Notes: a model not told the origin generated them from the letters alone. A stretch of DNA of 28,555 nucleotides from Cyanobacteriota bacterium (GCA_027592485.1 JAQCKL010000003.1:1-28555), one strand, 5' to 3'; counted from the stretch's first letter, positions 16,720 through 23,656 are shown. Numbers and translations are program-made.

Positions 16720-17086
16720 GTTACCATGCCCTGTCCCCTAGTTATTGATTTTCTAAGGTCACTAACTTCTCAATAATTACTGAGGCTCTCTCTGAGAAAA
16801 ATGCAGGTATTAAACTTCCGTCCAAGGGACAGTAGTTTGATCTGGAAAACCTTAAAACATTCTGTACAAAGGGTTTTACTAATTTCTCTGTATGGTGGCT
16901 TTTAAGGGTTAAGGGAAATAGCCCGCCTGAAAACCAGGCCCTAAACCAAGCAGCACTTTTTGAGAAGTTGCGTCGGATACAATAAAAAAGCAGGGTATAT
17001 ATTACCCTGCTTTTTTATTGTATCCACATTATGTGAGTTAGGTTGAACTCTTGTATATCAAGGATTTCAGGCCTCTTCTGGCTTGA
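16720..17086. other. Gene-free stretch between pilA and the transposase relic
   Basis: No gene recognised. Small features: TTATTGA (16742-16748) with TCAATAA (16770-16776); GCCTG-AAAAC-CAGGC near 16925-16939; and the perfect palindrome at 16975-17025. The A+T-rich stretch at 16740-16920 might carry a promoter for a transcript that ends at that palindrome, but none is clearly seen. Confidence 0.4.
16975..17025. terminator. Perfect 51-bp palindrome, bidirectional terminator-like
   Basis: A 23-bp arm (16975-16997, starting GGATACAATA and ending AGCAGGGTA) is followed by a 5-nt loop TATAT and an exact reverse-complement arm (17003-17025). The core GCAGGG/CCCTGC stem is flanked by A6 on one side and T6 on the other, as in Rho-independent terminators working in both directions. 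The outer GGATACAATA/TATTGTATCC pairing is more than a terminator needs. No target-site duplication seen. Confidence 0.75.
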
Positions 17087-17196
17087 CTATAAATTGACGA
17101 GAGGTAAATACCAGCAAATGAGGCATCGCAATCGAAACCGCTTAAAGTTTCTGAACCCATAGCCGGAAGACTTAATCAACTTGGTAGTCATAAAAA
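17087..17196 (-). pseudogene. C-terminal relic of an ISL3-like transposase
   Basis: The minus strand reads MTTKLIKSSGYGFRNFKRF then RLRCLICWYLPLVNL and stop TAG (17087-17089). The YGFRNF-x(3)-FRLRCL pattern is typical of the extreme C-terminus of ISL3-family (IS204/IS1001-like) transposases. Only ~35 codons remain. The frame continues a few codons upstream without recognisable homology before a TAG near 17245. All catalytic residues are gone, so it is a dead relic next to psaL. Confidence 0.6.
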
Positions 17197-17410
17197 GGTA
17201 AGGATGGTTGTACTCCTCTTTCTGAAAGAGTTTCGACCAATGAAGCTAGCTTCTGAGTGCCGAAGTATCCTGGTTCTGCACAGGATTTCAACCCACAATC
17301 CACGGGAGAATCGGTGTTCCAGCCCTCAACGAGTACATATACTTAGCGCCTTCGAGAAGGACGTAAATCTTGATATCCCTTGCTGCATATAAGATTCAGC
17401 CATCCTTACC
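17197..17410. repeat. 214-bp unit bounded by 11-bp inverted repeats, with internal hairpins
   Basis: GGTAAGGATGG (17197-17207) and CCATCCTTACC (17400-17410) are perfect inverted repeats. Between them are three hairpins: CTCTTT-CTG-AAAGAG (17216-17230), GAAGCTAGCTTC (17242-17253) and TCCTG...CAGGA (17268-17285). Read on the minus strand, the order (GGGTTGAAATCC, then CTCAGAAGC, then a terminal hairpin followed by GGAGT) resembles right ends/omegaRNA of IS200/IS605 TnpB elements, by memory only. No tnpB reading survives with confidence. It may be a MITE, a relic, or a non-coding RNA. Confidence 0.45.
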
Positions 17411-17430
17411 TATGGGGCACTACCAGCGAT

Positions 17431-17892
17431 TTAACCCAACACCATTGCAGCTAACGAAGCTACCAAGTAAGCCACGATCGCCCCACCCAAGCCCCCAATC
17501 AAAAAGCCATTGGCAAACTGCCGCCAGCCGCTGGCCGTATGAAAATCTGTGGGTGGGGTAAAGGGTGCAGTGGCCTTAGCAACCGCATCACTGACCCCAG
17601 CAGTGGCGTAGAGCGATAACGCCATCGCCAGAATCATCACCAAACCTACCGCTCCCAATAGCCCCGCCAATCCCGGAATATCCGAGTCTCGCAGCGGTCC
17701 CAGCAAGGCAAAGGGGCCATACACAAAGTAGCCGTGGGCCATGCCCACCTCCAAGCCGCGCCGCTGGGGCGCTAATTCGGGTCGATAGGCGGGCAGGTTA
17801 CCGATAAAAGCTTTAGTGAGTTGAGAAGAATTCAGGGGCGTCTCTAAATCGCCGACCTGAGGATTGCCCCCAGGGGAAGTGGGACCAGCCAT
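17431..17892 (-). CDS. psaL: Photosystem I subunit XI PsaL
   Basis: 153 aa. PsaL sits in the thylakoid membrane and forms the contacts that hold cyanobacterial PSI as a trimer or tetramer. Visible: PYRPELAPQRRGLEVGMAHG (N-terminal signature with the chlorophyll-binding HGYF stretch), a hydrophobic helix about 72-95, and the C-terminal helix (FLIGGLGGAIVAYLVASLAAM). An AAGGAG lies about 13 nt upstream of ATG 17892. In many cyanobacteria psaL is paired with psaI; no psaI was found here. Instead psaL lies downstream of psaJ on the same strand, separated by ~660 bp of repeats and a terminator, so it probably has its own promoter. Confidence 0.97.
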   Translation of the reverse strand: MAGPTSPGGNPQVGDLETPLNSSQLTKAFIGNLPAYRPELAPQRRGLEVGMAHGYFVYGPFALLGPLRDSDIPGLAGLLGAVGLVMILAMALSLYATAGVSDAVAKATAPFTPPTDFHTASGWRQFANGFLIGGLGGAIVAYLVASLAAMVLG

Positions 17893-18056
17893 GGGTATAT
17901 GTGCTCCTTTGTGCCAAACATGTCCCCAATATAGCCTTGGCTACTTTCGACCTTGCACTTTCTGATGGCGTTATCGCTTGTAACGACCATACATCAGCGG
18001 TTTTTACTTTTTCAGGAAGCCCTACATAAGTTCTTTTTCAAGTGGTTATCAGGGTT

Positions 18057-18150
18057 TAGATCCCCCCAACCCCCCTTATCAAGGGGGGCAATCTTAGCCA
18101 GGACATGGGCTAGCCCCCTTGACAAGGGGGCGGCGACAGCGGGGGATCTA
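18057..18150. mobile_element. 94-bp MITE-like element with two internal hairpins
   Basis: The terminal inverted repeats TAGATCCCCC (18057-18066) and GGGGGATCTA (18141-18150) are perfect. Inside are two strong hairpins: CCCCCCTT-ATC-AAGGGGGG (about 18070-18088) and GCCCCCTT-GAC-AAGGGGGC (18113-18131). This double-hairpin, C-rich form is a known kind of cyanobacterial interspersed element. It has no coding capacity. Confidence 0.75.
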
Positions 18151-18353
18151 CCCCTTTTGCCTGAGCTTAGAGATGTGTATAAACAGCAGCCCGTTTTGGG
18201 AGTAGGCCGTAGGAGGTGCGAAGCAGGGGTATAGCCTTCGGCATTCAAGCAAGGGGGATGTAGAGCCGTGCTTTTCCCTCAGGGTGGGGATGTTTAGCGG
18301 ATGCTTATTTCGTTGCCGCACTCTAAGGCGATTTCCGGTAACGAATATACCGT

Positions 18354-18436
18354 TGTAGGTTGGCATCGAAGCACGAGACCCAACACGCTTAAATGCCTGA
18401 CTATTCTGGGTTTCACTTCGTTCTACCCAGCCTACA
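18354..18436. mobile_element. 83-bp MITE-like element
   Basis: TGTAGGTTGG (18354-18363) and CCAGCCTACA (18427-18436) are 9/10 inverted repeats. Inner words GACCCAACA and CTGGGTTTCAC are partly complementary. The TGTAGGTTGGGT / ACCCAACCTACA termini are a familiar cyanobacterial repeat type. Non-coding. Confidence 0.65.
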
Positions 18437-18493
18437 CAATGAGGCTTGCTGGTAATTTCTTTTCTGGAAACGGCCTAAGCAAAGTGCCATAAA

Positions 18494-18530
18494 GCACAAA
18501 TCACAGCGGGAGACCCACTGTGATTTGTGC
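18494..18530 (-). terminator. Terminator of the psaF-psaJ transcript
   Basis: A 13-bp perfect stem, GCACAAATCACAG (18494-18506) with CTGTGATTTGTGC (18518-18530), extended by GGG/CCC after one mismatch around an AGA loop. On the minus strand it lies 25 nt after the psaJ stop and is followed by TTTAT. Strong fold and position support a transcription terminator. Confidence 0.8.
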
Positions 18531-18554
18531 CAATCGTTATTTTCCGTGAACGGG

Positions 18555-18677
18555 TTACGGGTGAAGCAACAGGTCCGGAAAGAAACGATTAAATTCAATC
18601 AAGATGCCGGCTGTAACCACCATCCAAACCGTTGCCACCACTGGGGCGGTGGATAGGTACTTCAACAAATCATCCAT
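18555..18677 (-). CDS. psaJ: Photosystem I subunit IX PsaJ
   Basis: A 40-aa gene. Translation: MDDLLKYLSTAPVVATVWMV, then VTAGILIEFNRFFPDLLLHP, stop TAA at 18555-18557. PsaJ is a single-helix PSI protein that binds chlorophyll and helps place PsaF. The KYLSTAPV start, the TAGILIEFNRFFPDLL signature and ~40-residue length are diagnostic. The ribosome site AGGAGA lies 7 nt before ATG 18677. It follows psaF by 51 bp on the same strand, the classic psaFJ operon. Confidence 0.96.
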   Translation of the reverse strand: MDDLLKYLSTAPVVATVWMVVTAGILIEFNRFFPDLLLHP

Positions 18678-18728
18678 CGATATTCTCCTGAAAAAAGTGG
18701 CCTGAAAACAGTGGTGGAACCCTAGTCA

Positions 18729-19217
18729 CTAACGAGGGGAAACGGTAATTTCGTCATCGTTAGCAAACATTGCACCACTTTGCATGTCCTTGAGGGCAAC
18801 CAGAGGCCAAGCAAAGCCAGCCAGAGAGCACTTCACAGCGAGAGGTACATCGATGATGATCTCTTTCTCTTCAGGCTTCTTATCGCCACGAATGGCAATC
18901 AGGTAAGAACGACCAACCCAGCCAATCCAACCCGCAATATAGAGGAAGAGAATGCTAGGAATTACAAACTCACCCAAATGGGCAAGATCGCCATCCACAA
19001 TCAGGTGAGGTAAACCATCTTCTCCACAGAGCAGAGTAGAGTTTCCATAGAACTCGAAGCGCGCTTTCGCTGTTTCCGTGGCAGCTGCTGCCGCCCGCTG
19101 TTGGAAAGCGGCTGATTCACCGCAGGGGGTCAGGCCAGCCACATCCGCCGCAGAAGCGGGGAGCGCTACACCAAACCACAGTGAAATCGCTAACGCCAGA
19201 GCAAACAACCGTCGCAT
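18729..19217 (-). CDS. psaF: Photosystem I subunit III PsaF
   Basis: 162 aa from ATG 19217 (the frame opens at TTG 19241). The start is chosen because it gives the proper signal peptide MRRLFALALAISLWFGVALP with cleavage after ASA (residue 23), exporting the N-terminal domain to the thylakoid lumen. The mature part begins ADVAGLTPCGES with two lumenal Cys (TPC and LLC), then the membrane region VIPSILFLYIAGWIGWVGRSYL and the C-terminal PLAVKCSLAGFAWP. PsaF docks the electron donor plastocyanin/cytochrome c6 and contacts PsaJ. It is the promoter-proximal gene of psaFJ, divergent from tsaD. Confidence 0.96.
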   Translation of the reverse strand: MRRLFALALAISLWFGVALPASAADVAGLTPCGESAAFQQRAAAAATETAKARFEFYGNSTLLCGEDGLPHLIVDGDLAHLGEFVIPSILFLYIAGWIGWVGRSYLIAIRGDKKPEEKEIIIDVPLAVKCSLAGFAWPLVALKDMQSGAMFANDDEITVSPR

Positions 19218-19373
19218 ACAGTGTTTCCCTTTACTACGCAAAGATCAAAAATTTTGGACACAGAAAGCTTAAGTTGTTTGTATAAACTTTCGCCCAACTT
19301 GGACGCCATCATACCCCGCGAGGGAAACCCGGTAAAGCAAAGCTGGTGCGGGGTTTACATCTCTCAAAGCTAC

Positions 19374-19390
19374 CCGTAACAATTTGTAAA
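19374..19390 (-). promoter_or_regulatory. HLR1-like (RpaB) site between psaF and tsaD
   Basis: The minus strand reads TTTACAAATTGTTACGG: one perfect (G/T)TTACA(A/T)(A/T) half, a 2-nt spacer and a 5/6 second half, the form described for HLR1 sites bound by the high-light regulator RpaB at PSI genes. It lies about 157 bp upstream of the psaF ATG and touches the tsaD start codon. A further single half-site TTTACAT is at 19354-19360. Confidence 0.35.
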
Positions 19391-20460
19391 TGTCCATTGT
19401 TCTTGCCTTAGAAACCAGTTGCGATGAAACCGCTGCTGCGGTAGTGCGCGATCGCACCGTCCTTAGCAATGTCGTCGCCTCTCAAATCGATATCCATCGT
19501 CAGTACGGGGGGGTGGTACCGGAAGTGGCCTCCCGAGCCCATGTGGAACAGGTGGGACCATTGGTTACCGCTGCCTTAGAGCAGGCTGGATTAACTTGGG
19601 CCGCCATTGATGGGGTGGCGGCCACCTGTGCGCCGGGGCTGGTGGGGGCGCTGATGGTCGGGCTGACGGCGGGCAAAACCCTGGCCCTCGTCCATGACAA
19701 ACCTTTCCTCGGGGTACACCACTTGGAGGGGCACATCTACGCGGCCTACCTGAGCGAACCGACGCTGCAACCGCCCTTCCTCTGTCTGTTGGTCTCTGGG
19801 GGCCACACTAGCCTAATTCAGGTGCAAGGCTGTGGGAACTATGCACTGCTGGGCCAAACCCGCGATGATGCGGCGGGGGAAGCCTTTGACAAGGTGGCGC
19901 GGCTCTTGGGGTTGGGGTATCCCGGTGGCCCGATCATCGATCGCCTAGCTGCAGCAGGGGACCCCACGGCTTTTCCGTTGCCAGAGGGCAAGATTTCCCT
20001 GCCGGGGGGCGGCTTCCACCGCTACGACTCCAGCTTTAGTGGTTTAAAAACAGCGGTTTTGCGCCTTGTCCAATCCCTTCAGGCCCAGGGCATAGACCCA
20101 TTGCCCTTAGCCGATTTAGCGGCCAGCTTTCAGGGGACGGTAGCGCGGGCACTGACCAAGCGCGCCTTAAACTGCGCGTTGGACCATGGCTTAAGCACCA
20201 TCGTGGTCGGTGGGGGGGTTGCTGCCAATAGCGGCCTCCGCCAACATCTCACCGCCACTGCCACCGCCCAGGGATTAACGGTGCTGTTTCCACCTTTGGC
20301 CTACTGCACGGACAATGCCGCCATGATTGCCTGTGCGGCGGCAGATCACCTGAATTGGGGCCATGTCTCTGCTCTGGGGTTGGGGGCTCAATCGCGTTTA
20401 CCCCTCACCGCAGTGATGGGCCTCTACGGTGAAGCCAGGGAAATCGGAAGCAAACCTTAA
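19390..20460 (+). CDS. tsaD: tRNA N6-threonylcarbamoyltransferase TsaD (Gcp/Kae1)
   Basis: 356 aa. TsaD transfers the threonylcarbamoyl group to A37 of ANN-decoding tRNAs (t6A). Markers: ALETSCDETAAAVV (6-19), GGVVPEVASRAH (40-51), the iron-binding H111 and H115 in HLEGH, LLVSGGHTS, DDAAGEAFDKVARLLGLGYPGG, and GGGVAANSGLR. Full family length. The ATG lies directly against the divergent psaF promoter region, with only 172 bp between the two start codons. A 55-codon ORF follows after 87 bp. Confidence 0.97.
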   Translation: MSIVLALETSCDETAAAVVRDRTVLSNVVASQIDIHRQYGGVVPEVASRAHVEQVGPLVTAALEQAGLTWAAIDGVAATCAPGLVGALMVGLTAGKTLALVHDKPFLGVHHLEGHIYAAYLSEPTLQPPFLCLLVSGGHTSLIQVQGCGNYALLGQTRDDAAGEAFDKVARLLGLGYPGGPIIDRLAAAGDPTAFPLPEGKISLPGGGFHRYDSSFSGLKTAVLRLVQSLQAQGIDPLPLADLAASFQGTVARALTKRALNCALDHGLSTIVVGGGVAANSGLRQHLTATATAQGLTVLFPPLAYCTDNAAMIACAAADHLNWGHVSALGLGAQSRLPLTAVMGLYGEAREIGSKP

Positions 20461-20547
20461 GATAGATGAGAGGAAGTTGTGATTACGTAACATATTCGTT
20501 ACATTAGTTTCATAAGATTCATCATTTACCAGAGGCATAGCAAAGTA

Positions 20548-20715
20548 ATGCGATCTGAACACTCTGAGGCATTTCGCCGCTATCTGCAGAATCAACCCAA
20601 GGCGATCGCTTATGCTGAGCAATTGCCCGCCGCCAATCAGCAAGATGACCAATGGATGATTCTAGTCGCTGGTCTTACGGCTGTGATTGCCTTAACGGTA
20701 ACCTTGCTGGTTTAG
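20548..20715 (+). CDS. 55-residue single-pass membrane peptide
   Basis: ATG 20548 to TAG 20713-20715. Sequence starts MRSEHSEAFRRYLQNQPKAI, then AYAEQLPAANQQDDQWM, and ends in a clear membrane helix ILVAGLTAVIALTVTLLV. It lacks the ExxHGR chlorophyll motif of high-light-inducible proteins and resembles no known small photosystem or cytochrome b6f subunit. The codon pattern and the amphipathic-then-hydrophobic layout look coding, and a strong hairpin follows 41 bp downstream. It may be cotranscribed with tsaD. Family not recognised. No strong ribosome site is visible. Confidence 0.6.
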   Translation: MRSEHSEAFRRYLQNQPKAIAYAEQLPAANQQDDQWMILVAGLTAVIALTVTLLV

Positions 20716-20755
20716 TAGGTCACTGTGGCCTAGTTCTAGGCTGTAGAAATCAGGT

Positions 20756-20787
20756 CATCCCAGGACGATTTTAATTGTCCTGGGATG
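20756..20787. terminator. Hairpin between tsaD/small ORF and mutS2
   Basis: CATCCCAGGAC (20756-20766) and GTCCTGGGATG (20777-20787) form a perfect 11-bp stem. The AT-rich spacer can add G-T, A-T pairs down to a 2-nt loop. It lies between convergent genes, as expected of a shared terminator, but no strong T-run follows on either side. Confidence 0.6.
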
Positions 20788-20803
20788 TTCTATGAGAGGG
20801 GAT

Positions 20804-20914
20804 CTATTGGCCGGTATAGCAGTCGCAAGTGCCGTTAGGACAAGACTGCGAGCCCCATTGCTTCTGCGCAAAACATCAGGGCGTTCCTAGGTGTCCTAAG
20901 CAAAGTGGGCAAGG
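20804..20914 (-). pseudogene. Decayed Cys-rich (zinc-ribbon-like) reading after mutS2
   Basis: Directly after the mutS2 stop, in the same frame, the minus strand reads PCPLCLGHLGTP, TGA (20876-20878), then CFAQKQWGSQSCPNGTCDCY, TGQ and a TAG stop (20804-20806). Six or more Cys in 35 residues with CxxC and CxC spacing look like a small metal-binding protein. No start codon is present and an internal stop interrupts it. It is either a relic or chance; I do not know the family. Confidence 0.35.
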
Positions 20915-23425
20915 CTATACATGGGCAATCGTGACCCCAGTGCCACCATCGGCCTGTTCCGCCGGTTCAAATTTCTCCACCTGGGGATGGTGCTGGAGAA
21001 ACGTCTGCACCCCTCGCCGCAGTTTGCCAGTACCGTGGCCGTGAATAATCCAGATGGGGCCATGGCTGCTCGCGATCGCCTCTTCCAAGACAGATTCTGC
21101 CTCCACCACCCGCATTCCCCGCAGATCAAAGGTGTTCTTAGCCGTGCGTATCGCCGGAGCGGGCGGCGGTGGCGTTGGCACGACAGCGGCTACTTTGGGT
21201 TTCGGTAAATCGGCCTTTTCCCCGGTCAATGACTCGATATCGTCAAGACCAACGGTCATTTTCATCAGGCCAAACCGAACCGTTAACTTGCTATCACCAT
21301 CGGGGTCGCTGAGCACCTCGGCGGTTTGCCCCAGACTCAGCAGACGGATGCGATCGCCGGTTTTGGGCTTAAACCCTGGTTTGGGCTTGGCGACGGCTTT
21401 GGGTTGGTGGCGCTCAGCAATGGTATTCACTGCCATGGTTGCCTTTTGGGCATCCTGGGCGGTGGCATCCCCCTGCTGCAGCCGATGGATTACTTGGGCG
21501 ATGTCCTTGCGGGCGGCAGCAACAGCGGCCTGGATAGCCTGCTCCTGTTGCTGTTGGAGTTGCCGTTCCCGTTCTTTCAAAAAGTCGGCTTTACGGGCTA
21601 CTTCCCGGTGGAGTTTTTCGGTTTCAGCCAAGAGCTGGCTGGCTTCGGTGGCCCGGTTCTCCTGGCGTTTGCGTTGAGCCTCTAGCCCCGCAATCACCTG
21701 GTTAACATCTTGGGATTTGCCGATGCCGACCAGGGCTTGGGCGTCATCCACCACCAAGGGATCGAGCCCCAGCCGCCGGGCAATGGTCAAGGCATTGGAC
21801 CGGCCTGGTATCCCCCACAGCAGCCGATAGGTGGGGGATAAGCTGACATCGTCAAACTCAACGGAGGCATTTTCGAAGCGATCGTCCTCATACTTAAGGG
21901 CTTTCAACTCCCCGTAATGGGTGGTCGCTAGGGTGAAGCGGGCGCGATCGGCTAAATGCCGCAACAGGGCGATCGCCAAAGCGCTTCCCTCCGACGGATC
22001 GGTCCCTGCCCCCACTTCATCCAACAGCACCAGAGCATTGCACCCTGTCTCCCCCACATCCCTACTCCCCTGCTCCCTGGCTACTCCCTTGCTCCCCTGC
22101 TCCCCTGCTCCCTCGCCCCCCGGCACCCCCACACCCTCGCACTCCCCTAATCCCTGGCTCCCCTGCTCCCTAACTCCCTTGCTCCCTAACTCCTCCCCAA
22201 TCGCCGCCAAAATTCGACCAATCCGCTTGATATGTCCTGAGAAGGTAGACAGGCTTTGCTCAATGGATTGCTCATCGCCGATATCCGCCAGAATTTGCTC
22301 AAACCAGGGCAGCTCCACCGGTTCCTTGGCCGGGATAAACATTCCGGCTTTCGCCATTAAGGTGGCGAGGCCAAGGGTTTTGAGGGTGACCGTTTTGCCG
22401 CCGGTATTGGGGCCGGTAATTGCCACCACGCGCACGGTGGGGGAAACCACCACATCAATGGGCACCACCGTCGCCCCCTGCTCATGCTGCTGCTGCCACA
22501 CCAAAAGGGGATGGCGCAGTTGCCGCAGGGTGATTTGCGCTTGGGAATCCACAAACCGAGGGGCATTGGCGTTGAGCCAGAGACCATATCGGGCTCGGGC
22601 AGTGGCCAGATCCAGGGCAGTGGCGATGGCCAAAAGTTGCTCCAAATCTTCACTGACCTCAGCCACCTGTAGGGTTAGGGCGCGACAGACGGCTTCCTCT
22701 TCCGTTTTTTCCTGGCGTTGGAGCTGCCGTAGCCGGTTGCCTAACTCCACCACGCTTTTGGGCTCAACGTAGAGGGTGGCCCCGCTGGTGGAAGCGTCGT
22801 GGACAATGCCGGGAATCGCATCCTTTTGGGGGGCTTTCACCGGAATCACAAAGCGATCGCCCCGCTGGGTAATCACCGGCTCTTGCACCGCCCCGCTGTG
22901 CCGCTGCAGAATCCGCTGCAACCGCTGATAAATCTCCTGACGGCAGGTTTTGAGTTGTTCCCGAATCTGGCCTAATTTAGCGCTAGCGAGATCGGCTACC
23001 TGAGCCCGATCATCAATGCAATGGTGAATCGCCTTTTCTAAATCGGGGTGGGTCCGCAGCGCCGCGACCCGCGCTTGGAGGGTCGGCACGGCCTCCTGGC
23101 TATCAATGGTACGGCGCAGTTGTCGCGCCCCTTTGAGGGTGAGGGCGATCGCGAGCAGGTCTTTGCCATTCAGCAATCCCTGGCGCTGGGCTCGCATCAA
23201 GGCATCGCCAATGTCCTCAATGCCGGTGAAGCTGAGGCCAGAGGTCCGAGTTTCGAGGTGGGTGGCCTCTTGGGTTTCGGCCAGGAGCGTGGTGCTAAGG
23301 GCTTGAGACGCGGGAAGCTGGAGTTGTCGGGCCGCGATCGCCCCCAACTTGGTTGCCGTAAAGGTGGCCAACTGCTGACAGAGGCGAGGCCATTCCAAAA
23401 GGGTAAGGGTTTCGGTTGCAATCAA
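20915..23425 (-). CDS. mutS2: MutS2 endonuclease/ribosome-rescue ATPase with a low-complexity insertion
   Basis: 836 aa. The N-terminal core/lever domains (1-300) precede the ATPase with Walker A GPNTGGKTVTLKTLG (near 335-350) and Walker B LVLLDEVGAGTDPSEGSALA. A coiled coil (QQQQEQAIQAAVAAARKDIA) and a C-terminal Smr nuclease domain follow (DLRGMRVVEAESVLEEAI, HGHGTGKLRRGVQTFL, GGTGVTIAHV). MutS2 suppresses recombination or rescues collided ribosomes. About 50 extra residues, rich in Gly/Glu/Gln/Ser, sit just before Walker B (about 411-463) and are encoded by a minisatellite-like repeat. The frame is intact, so activity is possible. Divergent from the adenylate cyclase gene. Confidence 0.93.
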   Translation of the reverse strand: MIATETLTLLEWPRLCQQLATFTATKLGAIAARQLQLPASQALSTTLLAETQEATHLETRTSGLSFTGIEDIGDALMRAQRQGLLNGKDLLAIALTLKGARQLRRTIDSQEAVPTLQARVAALRTHPDLEKAIHHCIDDRAQVADLASAKLGQIREQLKTCRQEIYQRLQRILQRHSGAVQEPVITQRGDRFVIPVKAPQKDAIPGIVHDASTSGATLYVEPKSVVELGNRLRQLQRQEKTEEEAVCRALTLQVAEVSEDLEQLLAIATALDLATARARYGLWLNANAPRFVDSQAQITLRQLRHPLLVWQQQHEQGATVVPIDVVVSPTVRVVAITGPNTGGKTVTLKTLGLATLMAKAGMFIPAKEPVELPWFEQILADIGDEQSIEQSLSTFSGHIKRIGRILAAIGEELGSKGVREQGSQGLGECEGVGVPGGEGAGEQGSKGVAREQGSRDVGETGCNALVLLDEVGAGTDPSEGSALAIALLRHLADRARFTLATTHYGELKALKYEDDRFENASVEFDDVSLSPTYRLLWGIPGRSNALTIARRLGLDPLVVDDAQALVGIGKSQDVNQVIAGLEAQRKRQENRATEASQLLAETEKLHREVARKADFLKERERQLQQQQEQAIQAAVAAARKDIAQVIHRLQQGDATAQDAQKATMAVNTIAERHQPKAVAKPKPGFKPKTGDRIRLLSLGQTAEVLSDPDGDSKLTVRFGLMKMTVGLDDIESLTGEKADLPKPKVAAVVPTPPPPAPAIRTAKNTFDLRGMRVVEAESVLEEAIASSHGPIWIIHGHGTGKLRRGVQTFLQHHPQVEKFEPAEQADGGTGVTIAHV
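22044..22197. repeat. CTCCCCTG-type minisatellite inserted in mutS2
   Basis: Degenerate units of CTCCCCTG / CTCCCTGG / CTCCCTTG fill about 150 bp. The composition is C/T-only over long runs, unlike the flanking codons. The repeat is read on the minus strand as EQGSKGVREQGSQG-like peptide and keeps the frame. Such repeats are normally found between genes in cyanobacteria. Confidence 0.8.
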
Positions 23426-23656
23426 GGCGGCTCAGCAGAAAGGGAAAGAGATAGGGCTTGAAAAGCCTAAAACAATGCGGATTGAGTTAATCACTCTGTG
23501 ATCAGTATAGAAGCGATTTCGGGAGGGATTCAGGGGCGACTTTGCCCAGCTCAGATAGGTGACCGAGTTCCGTGGGGATACTATGCAAAAGGATTCCGCA
23601 ACTTCGCTGGGTACGCTCTGTTGCCCTGGGGATTGAATTACCCAAAAACCACCCGT

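Larger units (their letters stand above)
17893..18554. other. 662-bp repeat-filled gap between psaJ and psaL
   Basis: No gene is seen. The part next to psaL (17893-18050) must hold its promoter. On the minus strand there is a single GTTACA half-site (17980-17985, reading GTTACAAG) that resembles half of an HLR1/RpaB site. Further out are the MITE-like units at 18057-18150 and 18354-18436, a GC-rich repeat word near 18205-18245, and the psaJ terminator at 18494-18530. Confidence 0.5.

Noticed and set aside
17197..17410. Retron msr-msd between flanking inverted repeats
   Set aside because: No reverse transcriptase or effector gene lies in the window; hairpins and flanking repeats alone are not enough.
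18168..18190. AGATGTGTATAA-ACAG, near the Tn5 mosaic end used in sequencing libraries
   Set aside because: Only 12 bases match before a 3-base gap, and the flanks read as normal chromosome, so chance is likelier than an adapter artefact.
17893..18554. psaI, the usual partner of psaL
   Set aside because: No ~38-residue PsaI-like reading was found on either strand; the short open frames here are repeat translations.
20876..20878. Selenocysteine at the TGA inside the Cys-rich reading
   Set aside because: No start codon and no evident SECIS structure; the stop before it (TAG of mutS2) also breaks the frame, so a relic or chance is simpler.
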